Assembly (NCBI GenBank): GCA_013215775.1
Contig: JABSQO010000012.1
Span: 1-55,457 of the forward strand
Origin: Piscirickettsiaceae bacterium
GTDB taxonomy: Bacteria; Pseudomonadota; Gammaproteobacteria; Nitrosococcales; Methylophagaceae
Reading direction: 5' to 3'
Length of the DNA: 55,457 nucleotides
The position numbers and the translations under genes were made by a program. How positions within the stretch are numbered: position 1 is the first letter of the stretch; every line of letters begins with the position of its first letter. Below the pieces are notes generated by a model that saw only the letters and a program-made list of their open reading frames with translations, did no database searches and was not told the origin of the DNA. Shown here piece by piece: positions 1 to 8,736 of the stretch.

Positions 1-855
1 CGTATTGCCATATTGCCAAACCCCTGTTGCACGCGCTGCTGACACCATATTAATTAGTGATCGCCCTAACAAACCTAAATGGCGATTAGTCTCTTGGGCA
101 ATTTTAGCAATGGTATGTAAGCGAGCAATATTGCTACCAAAACAAGCGACAACAACTCGACCTGTGGTTGCTTCGATATGTTTTTTCAATCCTTGATATA
201 AGCTGGCTTCGGTATTGGAATGCCCTTGTACATTGGCATTAGTAGAATCACAGACCATCACATCAATATCTTGATTTGATATTTCTCGATATCGTTGCTC
301 ATCAAATTTTTTCCCCACAACTGGCGCTGAATCAAGCTTCCAATCAGCCGTATGAAAAACACGTCCTACTGGCGTATTAATAATTAAGGCATAAGGCTCC
401 GGAATAGAATGTGTTAATGCTACCCACTCAACATCAAAGACGCCTATTGATAATTGAGCACCTTCTTCGACCACAATTACAGGTATTTTTTTATCCAGCC
501 CCACTTCAACTAATTTCCGTCTTAATATTTCAGCAGTAAATTGGGTGGTATAGATAGGACAGCGTAATTGTTGCCATAAATAAGGCACTGCGCCAATATG
601 ATCTTCATGGGCATGAGTAATAATCAATCCGACTAGCGAGGTTCGTTGGTCAGCAATAAATTGTGGATCAGCCATTTGAATATGAGGTCGCGTTGCAGTA
701 ATTTCTTCACCATCAACATCGGTGTTTTTATCAAAAATTACACCGCAATCTACCATTAGCCATTGTCCATCATGGCCATATAGGTTCATATTCATGCCAA
801 TTTCGCCCGTACCGCCTAATGGTAGAAACCAGAAATCTTCTGAATCAGGTGTCAT
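1..855 (-). CDS. RNase J-like beta-CASP metallo-hydrolase (5' part, cut by window edge)
   Basis: My reading of the minus strand from an ATG at 855 is open to base 1 and gives 285 residues with no stop. Residues 14-22 are GGTGEIGMN, and residues 81-86 are the metal-binding HAHEDH of the metallo-beta-lactamase fold. Later come THSIPEPYA and FHTADWKLD, which carry further metal ligands typical of the RNase J/beta-CASP family. RNase J proteins are 5'-exonucleases/endonucleases acting on RNA in the cytoplasm; about half of a usual length is visible. GAGGGCAAG precedes the ATG as ribosome binding site. It is divergent from the oad operon. Substrate cannot be decided because the C-terminal domain lies outside the window. 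Confidence 0.85.
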   Translation of the reverse strand, partial: MTPDSEDFWFLPLGGTGEIGMNMNLYGHDGQWLMVDCGVIFDKNTDVDGEEITATRPHIQMADPQFIADQRTSLVGLIITHAHEDHIGAVPYLWQQLRCPIYTTQFTAEILRRKLVEVGLDKKIPVIVVEEGAQLSIGVFDVEWVALTHSIPEPYALIINTPVGRVFHTADWKLDSAPVVGKKFDEQRYREISNQDIDVMVCDSTNANVQGHSNTEASLYQGLKKHIEATTGRVVVACFGSNIARLHTIAKIAQETNRHLGLLGRSLINMVSAARATGVWQYGNT

Positions 856-867
856 CTTGCCCTCAAA

Positions 868-895
868 TAAATAAAGAGATATTGCATTATGTCAA
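868..895 (-). promoter_or_regulatory. Candidate promoter of the RNase J-like gene
   Basis: On the minus strand there is a perfect TTGACA (890-895), a 16-nt spacer and a weak TATTTA (868-873), ending only 12 nt before the ATG at 855. The -35 is strong, but the -10 is poor and the leader would be very short, so this is tentative. Confidence 0.3.
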
Positions 896-930
896 TATTC
901 TCAATGTAAACATCCACATGTCACTGAACG

Positions 931-958
931 TTTCAGCAAATGAGAACAATGATATAAT
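931..958 (+). promoter_or_regulatory. Candidate oadGAB promoter (extended -10)
   Basis: A perfect TATAAT at 953-958 is preceded by TG at 950-951, giving an extended -10. The matching -35 is weak (TTTCAG at 931-936, 16-nt spacer). Transcription would start near 965, leaving about 65 nt of leader before oadG. That leader holds a 7-bp inverted repeat (TAAGTTA ... TAACTTA). Confidence 0.5.
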
Positions 959-1028
959 GCCCGCTGTTTGTATGTAAGTTATTTTAGATAAATGACTTAA
1001 CTTATTGATTGATTTAAGGGGACGGTAG

Positions 1029-1319
1029 GTGGAGTCATCTAGCTTAATGAGTGATGGTTTAAATCTAATGCTATTCGGCATGGGGTTTGTGTTTATATTT
1101 TTAACATTATTAGTCATTGTGACATCTCTAATGTCACGAATCATTATTGCATATGAAAAAAGTGTTGGTGCCTTACCTGAGGATGGCGTACCCTCGCCTA
1201 CAGCATTTATTCCTCGACATGGCCCCCTCGCCCAGCCTGTTAAACCCGAAACGGATAACAGCAGATTAATTTCCGTATTAACTGCCGCCGTACATAAATT
1301 TCGTTCGCGAAAAAAATAA
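1029..1319 (+). CDS. oadG: Oxaloacetate decarboxylase gamma subunit
   Basis: Small 96-residue membrane subunit of the Na+-pumping oxaloacetate decarboxylase. It has one N-terminal membrane helix (about residues 12-34), then a Pro-rich linker and a basic tail (FRSRKK). In the family, gamma anchors the biotin protein OadA to the membrane subunit OadB and binds zinc. Start choice: GTG at 1029 follows AAGGGG at 1016-1021 with a good 7-nt spacing. ATG at 1047 (MSDGLNL) is the alternative and would be 90 residues. It is first in the oadGAB operon, 29 nt before oadA. Identification rests on size, topology and position, since gamma subunits are poorly conserved. Confidence 0.85.
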   Translation: MESSSLMSDGLNLMLFGMGFVFIFLTLLVIVTSLMSRIIIAYEKSVGALPEDGVPSPTAFIPRHGPLAQPVKPETDNSRLISVLTAAVHKFRSRKK

Positions 1320-1348
1320 CCACCATATTGTAAATTTAAGGCCATAGT

Positions 1349-3133
1349 ATGACCGACTCTAAACAAGCTCTAGGTATCACTGACGTTGTATTACGCGACG
1401 CACATCAATCATTGTTTGCAACACGCTTACGTCTTGATGATATGTTGCCTATCGCCAACAAACTTGACCAAGTAGGTTACTGGTCCGTAGAAACATGGGG
1501 TGGCGCTACATTTGATGCTTGCATTCGTTACTTAGGGGAAGACCCTTGGCATCGGATTCGCAGCTTGAAAGAAGCAATGCCTAACACGCCACAACAAATG
1601 TTACTTCGTGGTCAGAACTTACTCGGCTATCGTCATTATGCTGATGATGTGGTCCAAAAATTTGTAGAACGTGCCGCAATAAACGGTGTTGATGTATTCC
1701 GCGTATTCGATGCGATGAATGATCCTCGCAACTTAGAAACAGCTATCAAAGCCGTGTTAGAAAATGATCGTCATGCCCAAGGCACCATTTCATATACTAT
1801 CAGTCCTGTACATAACCTTGATATGTGGCTCGACCTTGCTAAACGTATTGAAGATATGGGAGCACATTCATTATGCATCAAAGATATGGCGGGCTTATTG
1901 AACCCTTACAAGGCTTACGAACTTGTTAGCAAGCTGAAGCAAACTATTGATATTCCAATACATATGCAATCTCATGCGACGACCGGACTGTCAACTGCCA
2001 CCATTATGAAATGTGTTGAGGCTGGTATTGATAATGTCGATACGGCTATCTCAACTATGTCGATGACTTATGGCCACTCTCCTACAGAATCTATTGTTTC
2101 CATTTTTGAAGGCTCTGATCGCGATACAGGTCTGAATATTGAATTATTAGAAGAAATTGCCGCTTACTTCCGTGAAGTCCGTAAAAAATATGCACAATTT
2201 GAAGGTTCGCTCAGAGGCATTGATTCTCGCATTCTGATTGCTCAAGTCCCTGGTGGCATGTTGACCAACATGGAAAGCCAGCTTAAAGAACAAGGCGCCA
2301 GTGATCGTTTTGATGAAGTACTCGCGGAAATTCCACGTGTACGTGAAGATTTAGGCTTTATTCCACTCGTCACACCTACCTCGCAAATTGTAGGAACTCA
2401 ATCCGTATTAAACGTGTTAACTGGCGAACGTTATAAAACCATTACAAAAGAAACCGCTGGTGTACTAAAAGGCGAATATGGTGCAGCCCCTGCACCTTAT
2501 GATGCTGAATTACAGCAACGTGTGCTTGAAGGTGCAGAAGCAATTACTTGCCGACCAGCCGACCTGATTGAATTAGAAATGGAAAAACTCACTGCTGAAC
2601 TGCAAGCATTAGTCGTGTCTGACAATATAGAGTTAGAATCCGGCGAACGTGAAGTTGATGATGTTTTAACTTATGCTCTATTTCCACAAGTTGGTCTTAA
2701 ATTCTTGGCTAACCGTAATAATCCTGATGCATTTGAACCTATTCCAACATTAGAGTCAGCTCAAGCTGCAACACAAACGGTTAGCAATACCGAACAAGAT
2801 ATTTATACCATTGCTGTAAATGGTCAAAGTTATGTTGTACAGGTTAACGAAGGTGGTGATATTAGTAATATCTCAACTACCGCACCAACGATGATGCCGG
2901 CAGCAGCCCCCACCTCAAGTGGCGAACCAGTAACCGCACCTCTCGCTGGTACTATTTGGAAGGTTGAAGTAAGTGTTGGTCAAACCATACAAGAAGGTGA
3001 GGTGTTAATCATTCTTGAAGCAATGAAAATGGAAACACAGATTGTTGCTGAAAAGGCTGGTGTTATTTCATCTGTTTCTGTCAAACCTGGAGATACTGTC
3101 CGCGTTGGCGATCTCCTAGTATCTATCGCATAA
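1349..3133 (+). CDS. oadA: Oxaloacetate decarboxylase alpha subunit (biotin carboxyltransferase)
   Basis: 594 residues, the usual length. The N-terminal carboxyltransferase TIM barrel shows [11 protein letters not shown] (D17, H19) and the metal-site segment HMQSHATTG (H205, H209). A Pro/Ala-rich linker around residues 510-530 leads to a C-terminal biotinyl domain with EAMKMET, biotin lysine K560. OadA transfers CO2 from oxaloacetate to biotin, giving pyruvate. OadB then decarboxylates carboxybiotin and exports Na+. The order oadG-oadA-oadB and spacings of 29 and 13 nt indicate one transcript. No biotin carboxylase subunit is adjacent, which favours OadA over pyruvate carboxylase subunit B. 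Confidence 0.95.
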   Translation: MTDSKQALGITDVVLRDAHQSLFATRLRLDDMLPIANKLDQVGYWSVETWGGATFDACIRYLGEDPWHRIRSLKEAMPNTPQQMLLRGQNLLGYRHYADDVVQKFVERAAINGVDVFRVFDAMNDPRNLETAIKAVLENDRHAQGTISYTISPVHNLDMWLDLAKRIEDMGAHSLCIKDMAGLLNPYKAYELVSKLKQTIDIPIHMQSHATTGLSTATIMKCVEAGIDNVDTAISTMSMTYGHSPTESIVSIFEGSDRDTGLNIELLEEIAAYFREVRKKYAQFEGSLRGIDSRILIAQVPGGMLTNMESQLKEQGASDRFDEVLAEIPRVREDLGFIPLVTPTSQIVGTQSVLNVLTGERYKTITKETAGVLKGEYGAAPAPYDAELQQRVLEGAEAITCRPADLIELEMEKLTAELQALVVSDNIELESGEREVDDVLTYALFPQVGLKFLANRNNPDAFEPIPTLESAQAATQTVSNTEQDIYTIAVNGQSYVVQVNEGGDISNISTTAPTMMPAAAPTSSGEPVTAPLAGTIWKVEVSVGQTIQEGEVLIILEAMKMETQIVAEKAGVISSVSVKPGDTVRVGDLLVSIA

Positions 3134-3146
3134 GGGTTCTTAATTC

Positions 3147-4286
3147 ATGGATCAACTACTACATCTATGGCATAACACTGGCCTTTACCAAATGACTCTA
3201 GGGCAAGGGGTGATGATACTAATTGGCATGTTATTGCTTTACCTTGCCATTAATAAAAACTTTGAGCCTTTATTATTGGTGCCAATTGGCTTTGGTGGCG
3301 TGCTTGCTAATATTCCCGGTGCAGGCTTGGCTGATCCAGGCGGTATTTTGCACTTGTTCTACACCGTTGGTATTGAAAGTGGTGCTTTCCCGCTCATTAT
3401 CTTTATGGGCGTGGGGGCAATGACAGATTTTGGTCCTTTATTATCCAATCCTAGAACACTATTTTTAGGTGCTGCTGCTCAATTTGGTATTTTTGCCACC
3501 TTACTCGGTGCTGTTTTACTTTCTACCTTTGGAATCTTTGATTTTAGCCTAGCTGACGCTGCGGCTATCGGCATTATTGGTGGAGCTGATGGGCCGACAT
3601 CGATTTATGTCGCCAGTAAACTTGCGCCCGATTTGTTAGGTGCGATTGCGGTTGCTTCATACTCTTATATGGCTTTAGTGCCGCTTATTCAGCCACCTAT
3701 TATGCGCGCTTTAACAACCGAATCTGAACGCAAAATAAAGATGGTGCAACAGCGCCATGTATCACACCGTGAAAAAATCGTTTTCCCATTATTATTACTT
3801 TTATTAGTGGCATTCTTATTACCGGATGCAGCACCTTTATTGGGTATGTTTTGTTTCGGTAACTTAATGAAGGAATGTGCTGTGGTAGATCGTTTAAGTA
3901 ATACCACTCAAAACTCGCTGATTAATACGGTCACAATCTTTTTAGGATTAGCTGTCGGTTCGAAACTCAGTGCGGATAAATTCCTAGATTTCACAACATT
4001 AGGGATTCTACTGCTGGGTATGGTCGCTTTCTCAATTGGCACTGCCTCTGGCGTCATTATGGCTAAGTTAATGAATAAACTGGGTGGTGATAAAATCAAC
4101 CCACTAATTGGTTCTGCAGGCGTATCAGCCGTGCCAATGGCTGCACGTGTGTCCAATAAACTTGGTTTAGAATCAGATCCTCATAACTTCTTATTAATGC
4201 ATGCGATGGGACCAAATGTAGCTGGAGTTATCGGTTCGGCTGTAGCGGCAGGTATTATGATAAATTATGTTACCGGTGGTGGTTAA
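3147..4286 (+). CDS. oadB: Oxaloacetate decarboxylase beta subunit (Na+ pump)
   Basis: 379-residue polytopic membrane protein of the short OadB type. [10 protein letters not shown] at residues 145-154 contains the conserved aspartate of the Na+/proton pathway. A second conserved stretch near the C-terminus ([14 protein letters not shown]) also matches the family. It couples carboxybiotin decarboxylation to outward Na+ transport. It begins 13 nt after oadA. Its end is only 8 nt from the converging gene at 4295-4609, with no clear terminator hairpin between them. Confidence 0.95.
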   Translation: MDQLLHLWHNTGLYQMTLGQGVMILIGMLLLYLAINKNFEPLLLVPIGFGGVLANIPGAGLADPGGILHLFYTVGIESGAFPLIIFMGVGAMTDFGPLLSNPRTLFLGAAAQFGIFATLLGAVLLSTFGIFDFSLADAAAIGIIGGADGPTSIYVASKLAPDLLGAIAVASYSYMALVPLIQPPIMRALTTESERKIKMVQQRHVSHREKIVFPLLLLLLVAFLLPDAAPLLGMFCFGNLMKECAVVDRLSNTTQNSLINTVTIFLGLAVGSKLSADKFLDFTTLGILLLGMVAFSIGTASGVIMAKLMNKLGGDKINPLIGSAGVSAVPMAARVSNKLGLESDPHNFLLMHAMGPNVAGVIGSAVAAGIMINYVTGGG

Positions 4287-4294
4287 ACGGAAAC

Positions 4295-4609
4295 CTAGTC
4301 ATCTTCGCCATAAACCATTTGTACTATAGCAACTTTATTAGCTGTACCTTTAATCAAACATGAGCCACTGGCAAAAGGTGAGCGACTCACGGCAGTCGCT
4401 TGCCATTTTCCACCGACCAACGTGTAATCAGTCGGTCCGATCATTTTTACATTACTCTCGCTTACCAGCTCAAGAAAATCTTGTTTTTCCATTGTAGGCT
4501 TTATTCTTTTGCACAGTTGCTCGACTTTATCGGTATCCCATATATGAAAAATGGGAAATATCAATGCAACAACTATTATTAATTGAATAAGATTCACTAT
4601 TTGTTTCAT
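4295..4609 (-). CDS. Small hypothetical protein with N-terminal membrane helix
   Basis: 104 residues, not recognised. Residues 4-24 form a hydrophobic helix (uncleaved anchor or signal). The rest looks like a small extracytoplasmic domain with two cysteines (C33, C84) that could pair. The shape (anchor, short acidic helix, then beta-rich GGKWQATAVSR) resembles small periplasmic or pilus-like proteins, but I see no type IV pilin cleavage motif. It is a lone minus-strand gene converging on oadB. Coding status rests on sensible composition and the clear signal/anchor. Confidence 0.6.
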   Translation of the reverse strand: MKQIVNLIQLIIVVALIFPIFHIWDTDKVEQLCKRIKPTMEKQDFLELVSESNVKMIGPTDYTLVGGKWQATAVSRSPFASGSCLIKGTANKVAIVQMVYGEDD

Positions 4610-4724
4610 TAGTTACTTTACTTCCTACGAACTTCAGTCTTACAGCCCGATTATAAAATTTTCCATTGTTTTAAACTGATAACACCATCACATTTTTTCT
4701 GGGGAAATTTAACGATATCCAAAT

Positions 4725-5087
4725 CTATTTTTTCAATAGGGTAGCCAAATCAGCAAAAGGATTATGCGTTGCTTTTTCTGCTGAAGATTCACCTCCAGTT
4801 GAACCATAACGCACCTGTTCGATATAACGTGAGTGTTCATTATCATGGCAGTAGATACATAATAATTCCCAGTTACTTCCATCCTCCGGGTTGTTATCAT
4901 GATTGTGATCACGGTGATGGACTGTTAATTCTTGTAAGTTTTGATGGGTGAATTCTCGTGAACAACGACCACATACCCAAGGGTACATTTTCAGTGATCT
5001 TTCGCGGTATGTTTGTTCGCGTTCAACTTGATACTTCTTAGCTTGAGCGACAATATCATCAAGTCGTTTATTATTATCCGTTACCAT
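4725..5087 (-). CDS. yajD: YajD-family HNH nuclease
   Basis: 120 residues, the usual YajD size. A basic helical N-terminus is followed by a zinc ribbon/HNH fold: C39-x2-C42, then HHRDHNH at residues 57-63, then C77-x2-C80 followed by HDNEH. The cysteines hold a structural zinc, and the central His cluster is the HNH active site. The family is widespread in Gammaproteobacteria, but its biological substrate is not established. It is divergent from the S4 gene at 5173, with an 85-nt gap. Confidence 0.85.
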   Translation of the reverse strand: MVTDNNKRLDDIVAQAKKYQVEREQTYRERSLKMYPWVCGRCSREFTHQNLQELTVHHRDHNHDNNPEDGSNWELLCIYCHDNEHSRYIEQVRYGSTGGESSAEKATHNPFADLATLLKK

Positions 5088-5172
5088 TATTTCTATCCAT
5101 TTCTTTAAAAATCATCACAATTTCTGTTAACACAGTAAACTATACTGCTTATTCCAAACAGATTTTCTTTAT

Positions 5173-5394
5173 ATGACACAAAATATCACTACTGTAGTAC
5201 TTGAACAATCCCCTACCGAACTATACAAAATTTTAAAATTTGAAGGTCTTGCATCCAGTGGTGCTGAAGCTAAACTATTTATAGCGAATGGTTTAGTAAA
5301 AGTGAATGGCGATATTGAAACCAGAAAACGCAAAAAAATAATTCATGGCGACGTGATTGAATATGATATCTACACGTTGAAGATTAGCAATTAA
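5173..5394 (+). CDS. YbcJ-like S4-domain RNA-binding protein
   Basis: 73 residues forming a single S4 fold: LYKILKFEGLASSGAEAKLFIANGLV matches the two-helix core, and VKVNGDIETRKRKKIIHGDVIEY is the following basic beta hairpin. Single-domain S4 proteins of this YbcJ/YaaA class bind structured RNA and have been linked to ribosome assembly, but the target here is unknown. The start at 5173 gives the normal short N-terminus. The stop codon overlaps the putative -35 of the next gene. Confidence 0.85.
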   Translation: MTQNITTVVLEQSPTELYKILKFEGLASSGAEAKLFIANGLVKVNGDIETRKRKKIIHGDVIEYDIYTLKISN

Positions 5395-5420
5395 GGCACT
5401 ATTAACAGTTCTGATATAAT
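5391..5420 (+). promoter_or_regulatory. Candidate ppiC promoter (extended -10)
   Basis: TATAAT at 5415-5420 is preceded by TG at 5412-5413 (extended -10), with a weak TTAAGG at 5391-5396 and an 18-nt spacer. It uses the same TGATATAATGC core as the putative oad promoter at 950-960. The leader to the parvulin ATG would be about 27 nt and contains TTAGGA at 5442-5447. Confidence 0.5.
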
Positions 5421-5453
5421 GCATCCCCGTAAAATTATTTTTTAGGAACAACT

Positions 5454-5735
5454 ATGGCTATAGCAACAGCACGACATATTTTGGTGGATAGTGAAGAAAT
5501 CTGTCTTGAACTAAAAACAGAGATTGAACAAGGCGCAGACTTTGCTGGTGTTGCAAAAGAAAATTCTTCTTGCCCATCAAGCGCACAAGGCGGTGATTTA
5601 GGTGAGTTTGGTCCTGGCATGATGGTGCCTGAGTTTGATGAGGTTGTTTTTTCAGCGCCCATTAATACAGTTCAAGGCCCAGTGAAAACTCAATTTGGTT
5701 ATCATCTATTGGAAGTCACTAGTCGCACAGATTAA
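5454..5735 (+). CDS. ppiC: Small cytoplasmic parvulin, peptidyl-prolyl cis-trans isomerase C
   Basis: 93 residues making a stand-alone parvulin domain without signal peptide, as in E. coli PpiC. Characteristic segments are ARHILV (6-11), CPSSAQGGDLGEFGPGMMVPEFD (40-62) and VKTQFGYHLLEV (77-88), which include the active-site FGYHL. It speeds cis-trans isomerisation of X-Pro bonds in the cytoplasm. It appears monocistronic. A 267-bp MITE-like element begins 6 nt after its stop and separates it from the terminator at 6026-6056. Confidence 0.95.
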   Translation: MAIATARHILVDSEEICLELKTEIEQGADFAGVAKENSSCPSSAQGGDLGEFGPGMMVPEFDEVVFSAPINTVQGPVKTQFGYHLLEVTSRTD

Positions 5736-5740
5736 ATACA

Positions 5741-6007
5741 TATACCCAAAGTCATTGGAACTGAGTGTTTCAGAGCTAAGGTGGGAAGTCAGAGCAAGGC
5801 ACAAGGCACAGTGAATGACTGGTCCTTCATAAGCGTTGAAACGCAGCGCTGGCTTTTTATCTTAACTCCCATAGGGCGGGTTTAAAATCGTCACTGTCTA
5901 CGCTATTTATTTAAAACTTAGAATGACTAAGTCTATAAACAAATGCCTTGCCACTGATCGATTTTAATTCCCGCTGAAATCATGCAGTTCCAATAATTTT
6001 GGGTATA
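5741..6007. mobile_element. MITE-like non-autonomous element
   Basis: This 267-bp stretch has no convincing open reading frame and is bounded by imperfect 23-bp terminal inverted repeats, 5741-5763 and 5985-6007, differing at two positions. Both ends read TATACCCAAA outward-in. If the element proper starts at TACCC, the flanking bases are a TA duplication. The inner parts also pair partially (TGCCTTGC near the right end against GCAAGGCA near the left). A small hairpin GCGTT-GA-AACGC lies at 5833-5844. It fills the gap between ppiC and its terminator. No transposase and no second copy were seen in the window. Confidence 0.75.
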
Positions 6008-6025
6008 GTTCCCCCAGTTTTCATT

Positions 6026-6056
6026 AAAGCCTTATCAACAATGATAAGGCTTTTTT
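6026..6056. terminator. Bidirectional terminator between ppiC and recJ
   Basis: Perfect 9-bp stem (6029-6037 with 6042-6050, GCCTTATCA / TGATAAGGC), 4-nt loop ACAA, followed by six T on the plus strand. The AAA run on the left side offers a shorter U tract for the recJ operon. It serves converging ppiC (+) and recJ (-). Confidence 0.85.
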
Positions 6057-6064
6057 ATATCCTC

Positions 6065-7798
6065 TTATGCCACTGGCAATAAATTATCTACTAATAATTG
6101 TACTGTTCGTTGCTGCCTAAACTCATTAACAGCAAGTCGATACCGAATAAGTGCTTTTGCGCCTAATTTTAACCAGTCCGGTTGTTGTTGCCGAAATGCC
6201 ATAGCCGTTATCAGTTTGCCATTACCCATATCAATTGTTAACCGTAAATGATCGTATTGTTGCCCAATCATTCGACACTCTTTAATCACAAATTCACCAT
6301 GAAATTGTGGTTCAGGAAAAGCTTGGCCCCAAGGTGCTACTAACGATAATTGTTCAGCTAATCCGAGCGATATTTCATCTACTATCAACTCACCATCAGA
6401 CAGCAATTCTTTGTGTAACACATTAGGTTCAACTGTTTGTTTTAATGCGTCTAAAAATAATTCCTCAAATCTTGCCATGTCATTTTTAGCGATGGTTAAT
6501 CCAGCCGCCATGGCATGACCACCAAATTTTGTGAGTACCTCTGGAGCCTGACTTGATACTAATGCCAATACATCACGAATATGTACTCCTGGAATAGAGC
6601 GAGCAGATCCTTTTATCTCTCCCTCTTGTCCAGGTGCAAAAGCAATAACAGGTCGGTGTTGTCGTTCCTTAATCCGAGAAGCTAATAAGCCAATCACCCC
6701 TTGATGCCACTGTTCGTTATACAAACAATAACCTAAAGGTGGATTATCATTATCAAACGACATTTGTTGTAACATTTCTAATGCATCATCTTGCATTTCT
6801 TGCTCAACATTACGTCGTTGTTTATTAATATCATCTAGCACTTGAGCCTGTTGATCTGCAGATGTTATATCAGTACTTAATAAGGTGTTAATTCCAGTGC
6901 GCATATCTTCTAATCGACCAGAGGCATTCAAGCGTGGCGCAACCGAAAAACCTAAATCAGCAGCAGCCAATGATGTGACATTTCGTCCAGCAACTTTAAT
7001 CAGTGCAGCAATCCCAGGACAGGCCATATTAGCGCGTATTCGGGCTAGGCCGAGTGATACCAAGGTTCTATTCAATTTATCCAAAGGGACCACATCTGCT
7101 ACCGTTCCTAGGGCCACCAAATCAAGTAATATGTTGAGCTTAGGTTCTGTTAAATTTTTGTTGTGGAACCATTTTTGTTGGCGTAACCGTTTTCGTAGAG
7201 CCAACATCAAATAAAAACAAACACCAACTCCGGCAAGATTCTTAGATGGAAATTCATCACCATGTTGATTTGGATTCACAATAGCATCTGCTTTCGGTAA
7301 TAATTCTCCTGGCAAATGATGATCGGTTACTAATACCTTCATGCCACGTTTATGAGCAGCAGCAACACCAGAAATACTCGCAATGCCATTATCAACTGTT
7401 ATTAATAAATCGGGCTGTTGCTCACTAGGTATATCAGCCAACAATTCCGGTGTTAGGCCATAACCGTGTTTAAAACGATTGGGCACAATATAATCAACAT
7501 AATCTGCTCCCATCATTTGTAAACTCCGCATCGCAACAACACAGCTTGTTGCACCATCAGCATCAAAATCCGCCACAATCATAATTCGCCACTGTTGAGT
7601 CACCGCTTCAACAAGCAAATCAACCGCTTCAACCATTCCCATCATTAATTCTGGCTTAGGTAAGTCAGCAAGTTTATAAATCAAATCCGTTTCGGTTTGA
7701 ATTCCTCGAGCAGCCAATACTCGCCGCAATGCCTCAGGCCATTGTTGTGGCAATTTCTGCCAACCACTGCTATCACGTTGAGTAATATTTTCCGACAT
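6065..7798 (-). CDS. recJ: Single-stranded-DNA-specific 5'-3' exonuclease RecJ
   Basis: 577 residues from the ATG at 7798. The DHH phosphoesterase motifs are DFDADG (77-82), VDNG (135-138) and TDHH (158-161). They are followed by the DHHA1 segment (GSARSIPGVHIRDVL and FGGHAMAAGLT) and a C-terminal OB-like domain. RecJ degrades ssDNA in RecF-pathway recombination, mismatch repair and base excision repair. A longer reading from 7816 overlaps the upstream gene by 16 nt; MSENITQ at 7798 gives a normal N-terminus and a 2-nt spacing. It is the last gene of the six-gene operon starting at 12099, ending at the terminator at 6026-6056. Confidence 0.95.
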   Translation of the reverse strand: MSENITQRDSSGWQKLPQQWPEALRRVLAARGIQTETDLIYKLADLPKPELMMGMVEAVDLLVEAVTQQWRIMIVADFDADGATSCVVAMRSLQMMGADYVDYIVPNRFKHGYGLTPELLADIPSEQQPDLLITVDNGIASISGVAAAHKRGMKVLVTDHHLPGELLPKADAIVNPNQHGDEFPSKNLAGVGVCFYLMLALRKRLRQQKWFHNKNLTEPKLNILLDLVALGTVADVVPLDKLNRTLVSLGLARIRANMACPGIAALIKVAGRNVTSLAAADLGFSVAPRLNASGRLEDMRTGINTLLSTDITSADQQAQVLDDINKQRRNVEQEMQDDALEMLQQMSFDNDNPPLGYCLYNEQWHQGVIGLLASRIKERQHRPVIAFAPGQEGEIKGSARSIPGVHIRDVLALVSSQAPEVLTKFGGHAMAAGLTIAKNDMARFEELFLDALKQTVEPNVLHKELLSDGELIVDEISLGLAEQLSLVAPWGQAFPEPQFHGEFVIKECRMIGQQYDHLRLTIDMGNGKLITAMAFRQQQPDWLKLGAKALIRYRLAVNEFRQQRTVQLLVDNLLPVA

Positions 7799-7800
7799 CT

Positions 7801-8736
7801 CTACCAAAACTTCCAACTATCAAATGACGTAATCGAATACTCACCGTGATTAGGGACTTGTAGCCGTATTTTAGCCAACTTAGTTGTTTTACATCTTTGC
7901 CAGAGTGGCATAAAAACCTGCTCATCCAATTTCTGCAATTGCTGCTGCCAATCGGCTTCGATATCAATACCCTCTAATAGCCATAGATTGTTACCTGACG
8001 ATAATGATGCAACGGAATACTCTGGCTCGTTATGTAGCAAACTATGCGATATCTCTGTTAACGATGTTAGTAAGGGAAGTTTCCCTTGTACAGTTGCCCA
8101 TGGGCTATCTTTCGCAATAAATTTCCCTGCTCCCCAAAACCAAACACTATTGATCGGGAATTTGCCATCATTAACACGTTGTATATTGATATCACTGTTA
8201 TACAACACCATTTGAATTTCATTCCATAACCGAATCCAAGCCTGACGGTCTAACCCTGTTGGTAGAAAAGTATCTACACTCTTCCCAGATACTTCAGGTA
8301 ATGCACTAAAGGCGACATCCGGCATTGATTTCAATTTTAATTGCCATTGTTCAGCTTGATGAAAAACAAGTTCTACTCCGAAATCATCCAATAATGGTTG
8401 TATTTCAGCAATCAACACTACACTTTCTTCAGTTGTTAATTCCAATTTATCTGCAAATAATAATAAGCGATCACGATCTGGATGCAGATAACAAGGATCC
8501 GCTCTTAACATTCCTTCTTGTCCTGCCATAACACTGACGATAGGCAAATCAGAACTCGTAATCGGCTTTTGACTAAAATGATTTAATAATAGGCGTGTTA
8601 ACCCAATTGTATTGGCTTGAAAACTAGCTTTATTGATTATCTTGCTAAGATAAGGAGGAATAATATTGGCATTGATTTTCTGCTCTAAAATATTGGCCAA
8701 GTCAGGCAATACTAATACCAGTTCAGTTTTGTTCAT
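7801..8736 (-). CDS. RpfE-like protein (COG4255-type, next to recJ)
   Basis: 311 residues, cytoplasmic, no signal peptide. The recognisable stretch is PINSVWFWGAGKF near residue 200, preceded by ADPCYLHPDRDRLLLF. Both resemble the RpfE family, which sits beside recJ in Xanthomonas and many other Gammaproteobacteria. Members are often annotated as cofactor-independent phosphoglycerate mutase-like (alkaline-phosphatase-type fold), but I see no proof of enzyme activity. It overlaps hda by 4 nt (ATGA) and ends 2 nt before recJ, so the three are translated in series. The family call rests on motif memory plus synteny. Confidence 0.65.
   Translation of the reverse strand: MNKTELVLVLPDLANILEQKINANIIPPYLSKIINKASFQANTIGLTRLLLNHFSQKPITSSDLPIVSVMAGQEGMLRADPCYLHPDRDRLLLFADKLELTTEESVVLIAEIQPLLDDFGVELVFHQAEQWQLKLKSMPDVAFSALPEVSGKSVDTFLPTGLDRQAWIRLWNEIQMVLYNSDINIQRVNDGKFPINSVWFWGAGKFIAKDSPWATVQGKLPLLTSLTEISHSLLHNEPEYSVASLSSGNNLWLLEGIDIEADWQQQLQKLDEQVFMPLWQRCKTTKLAKIRLQVPNHGEYSITSFDSWKFW

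Noticed and set aside
887-1366. 159-residue minus-strand reading frame opposite oadG
   Set aside because: Antisense to oadG and to its promoter, with no recognisable domain.
7773-7967. Small reading frame across the recJ/RpfE-like junction, taken as a possible frameshift
   Set aside because: Both flanking genes have complete, normal ends, so this is a shadow frame.
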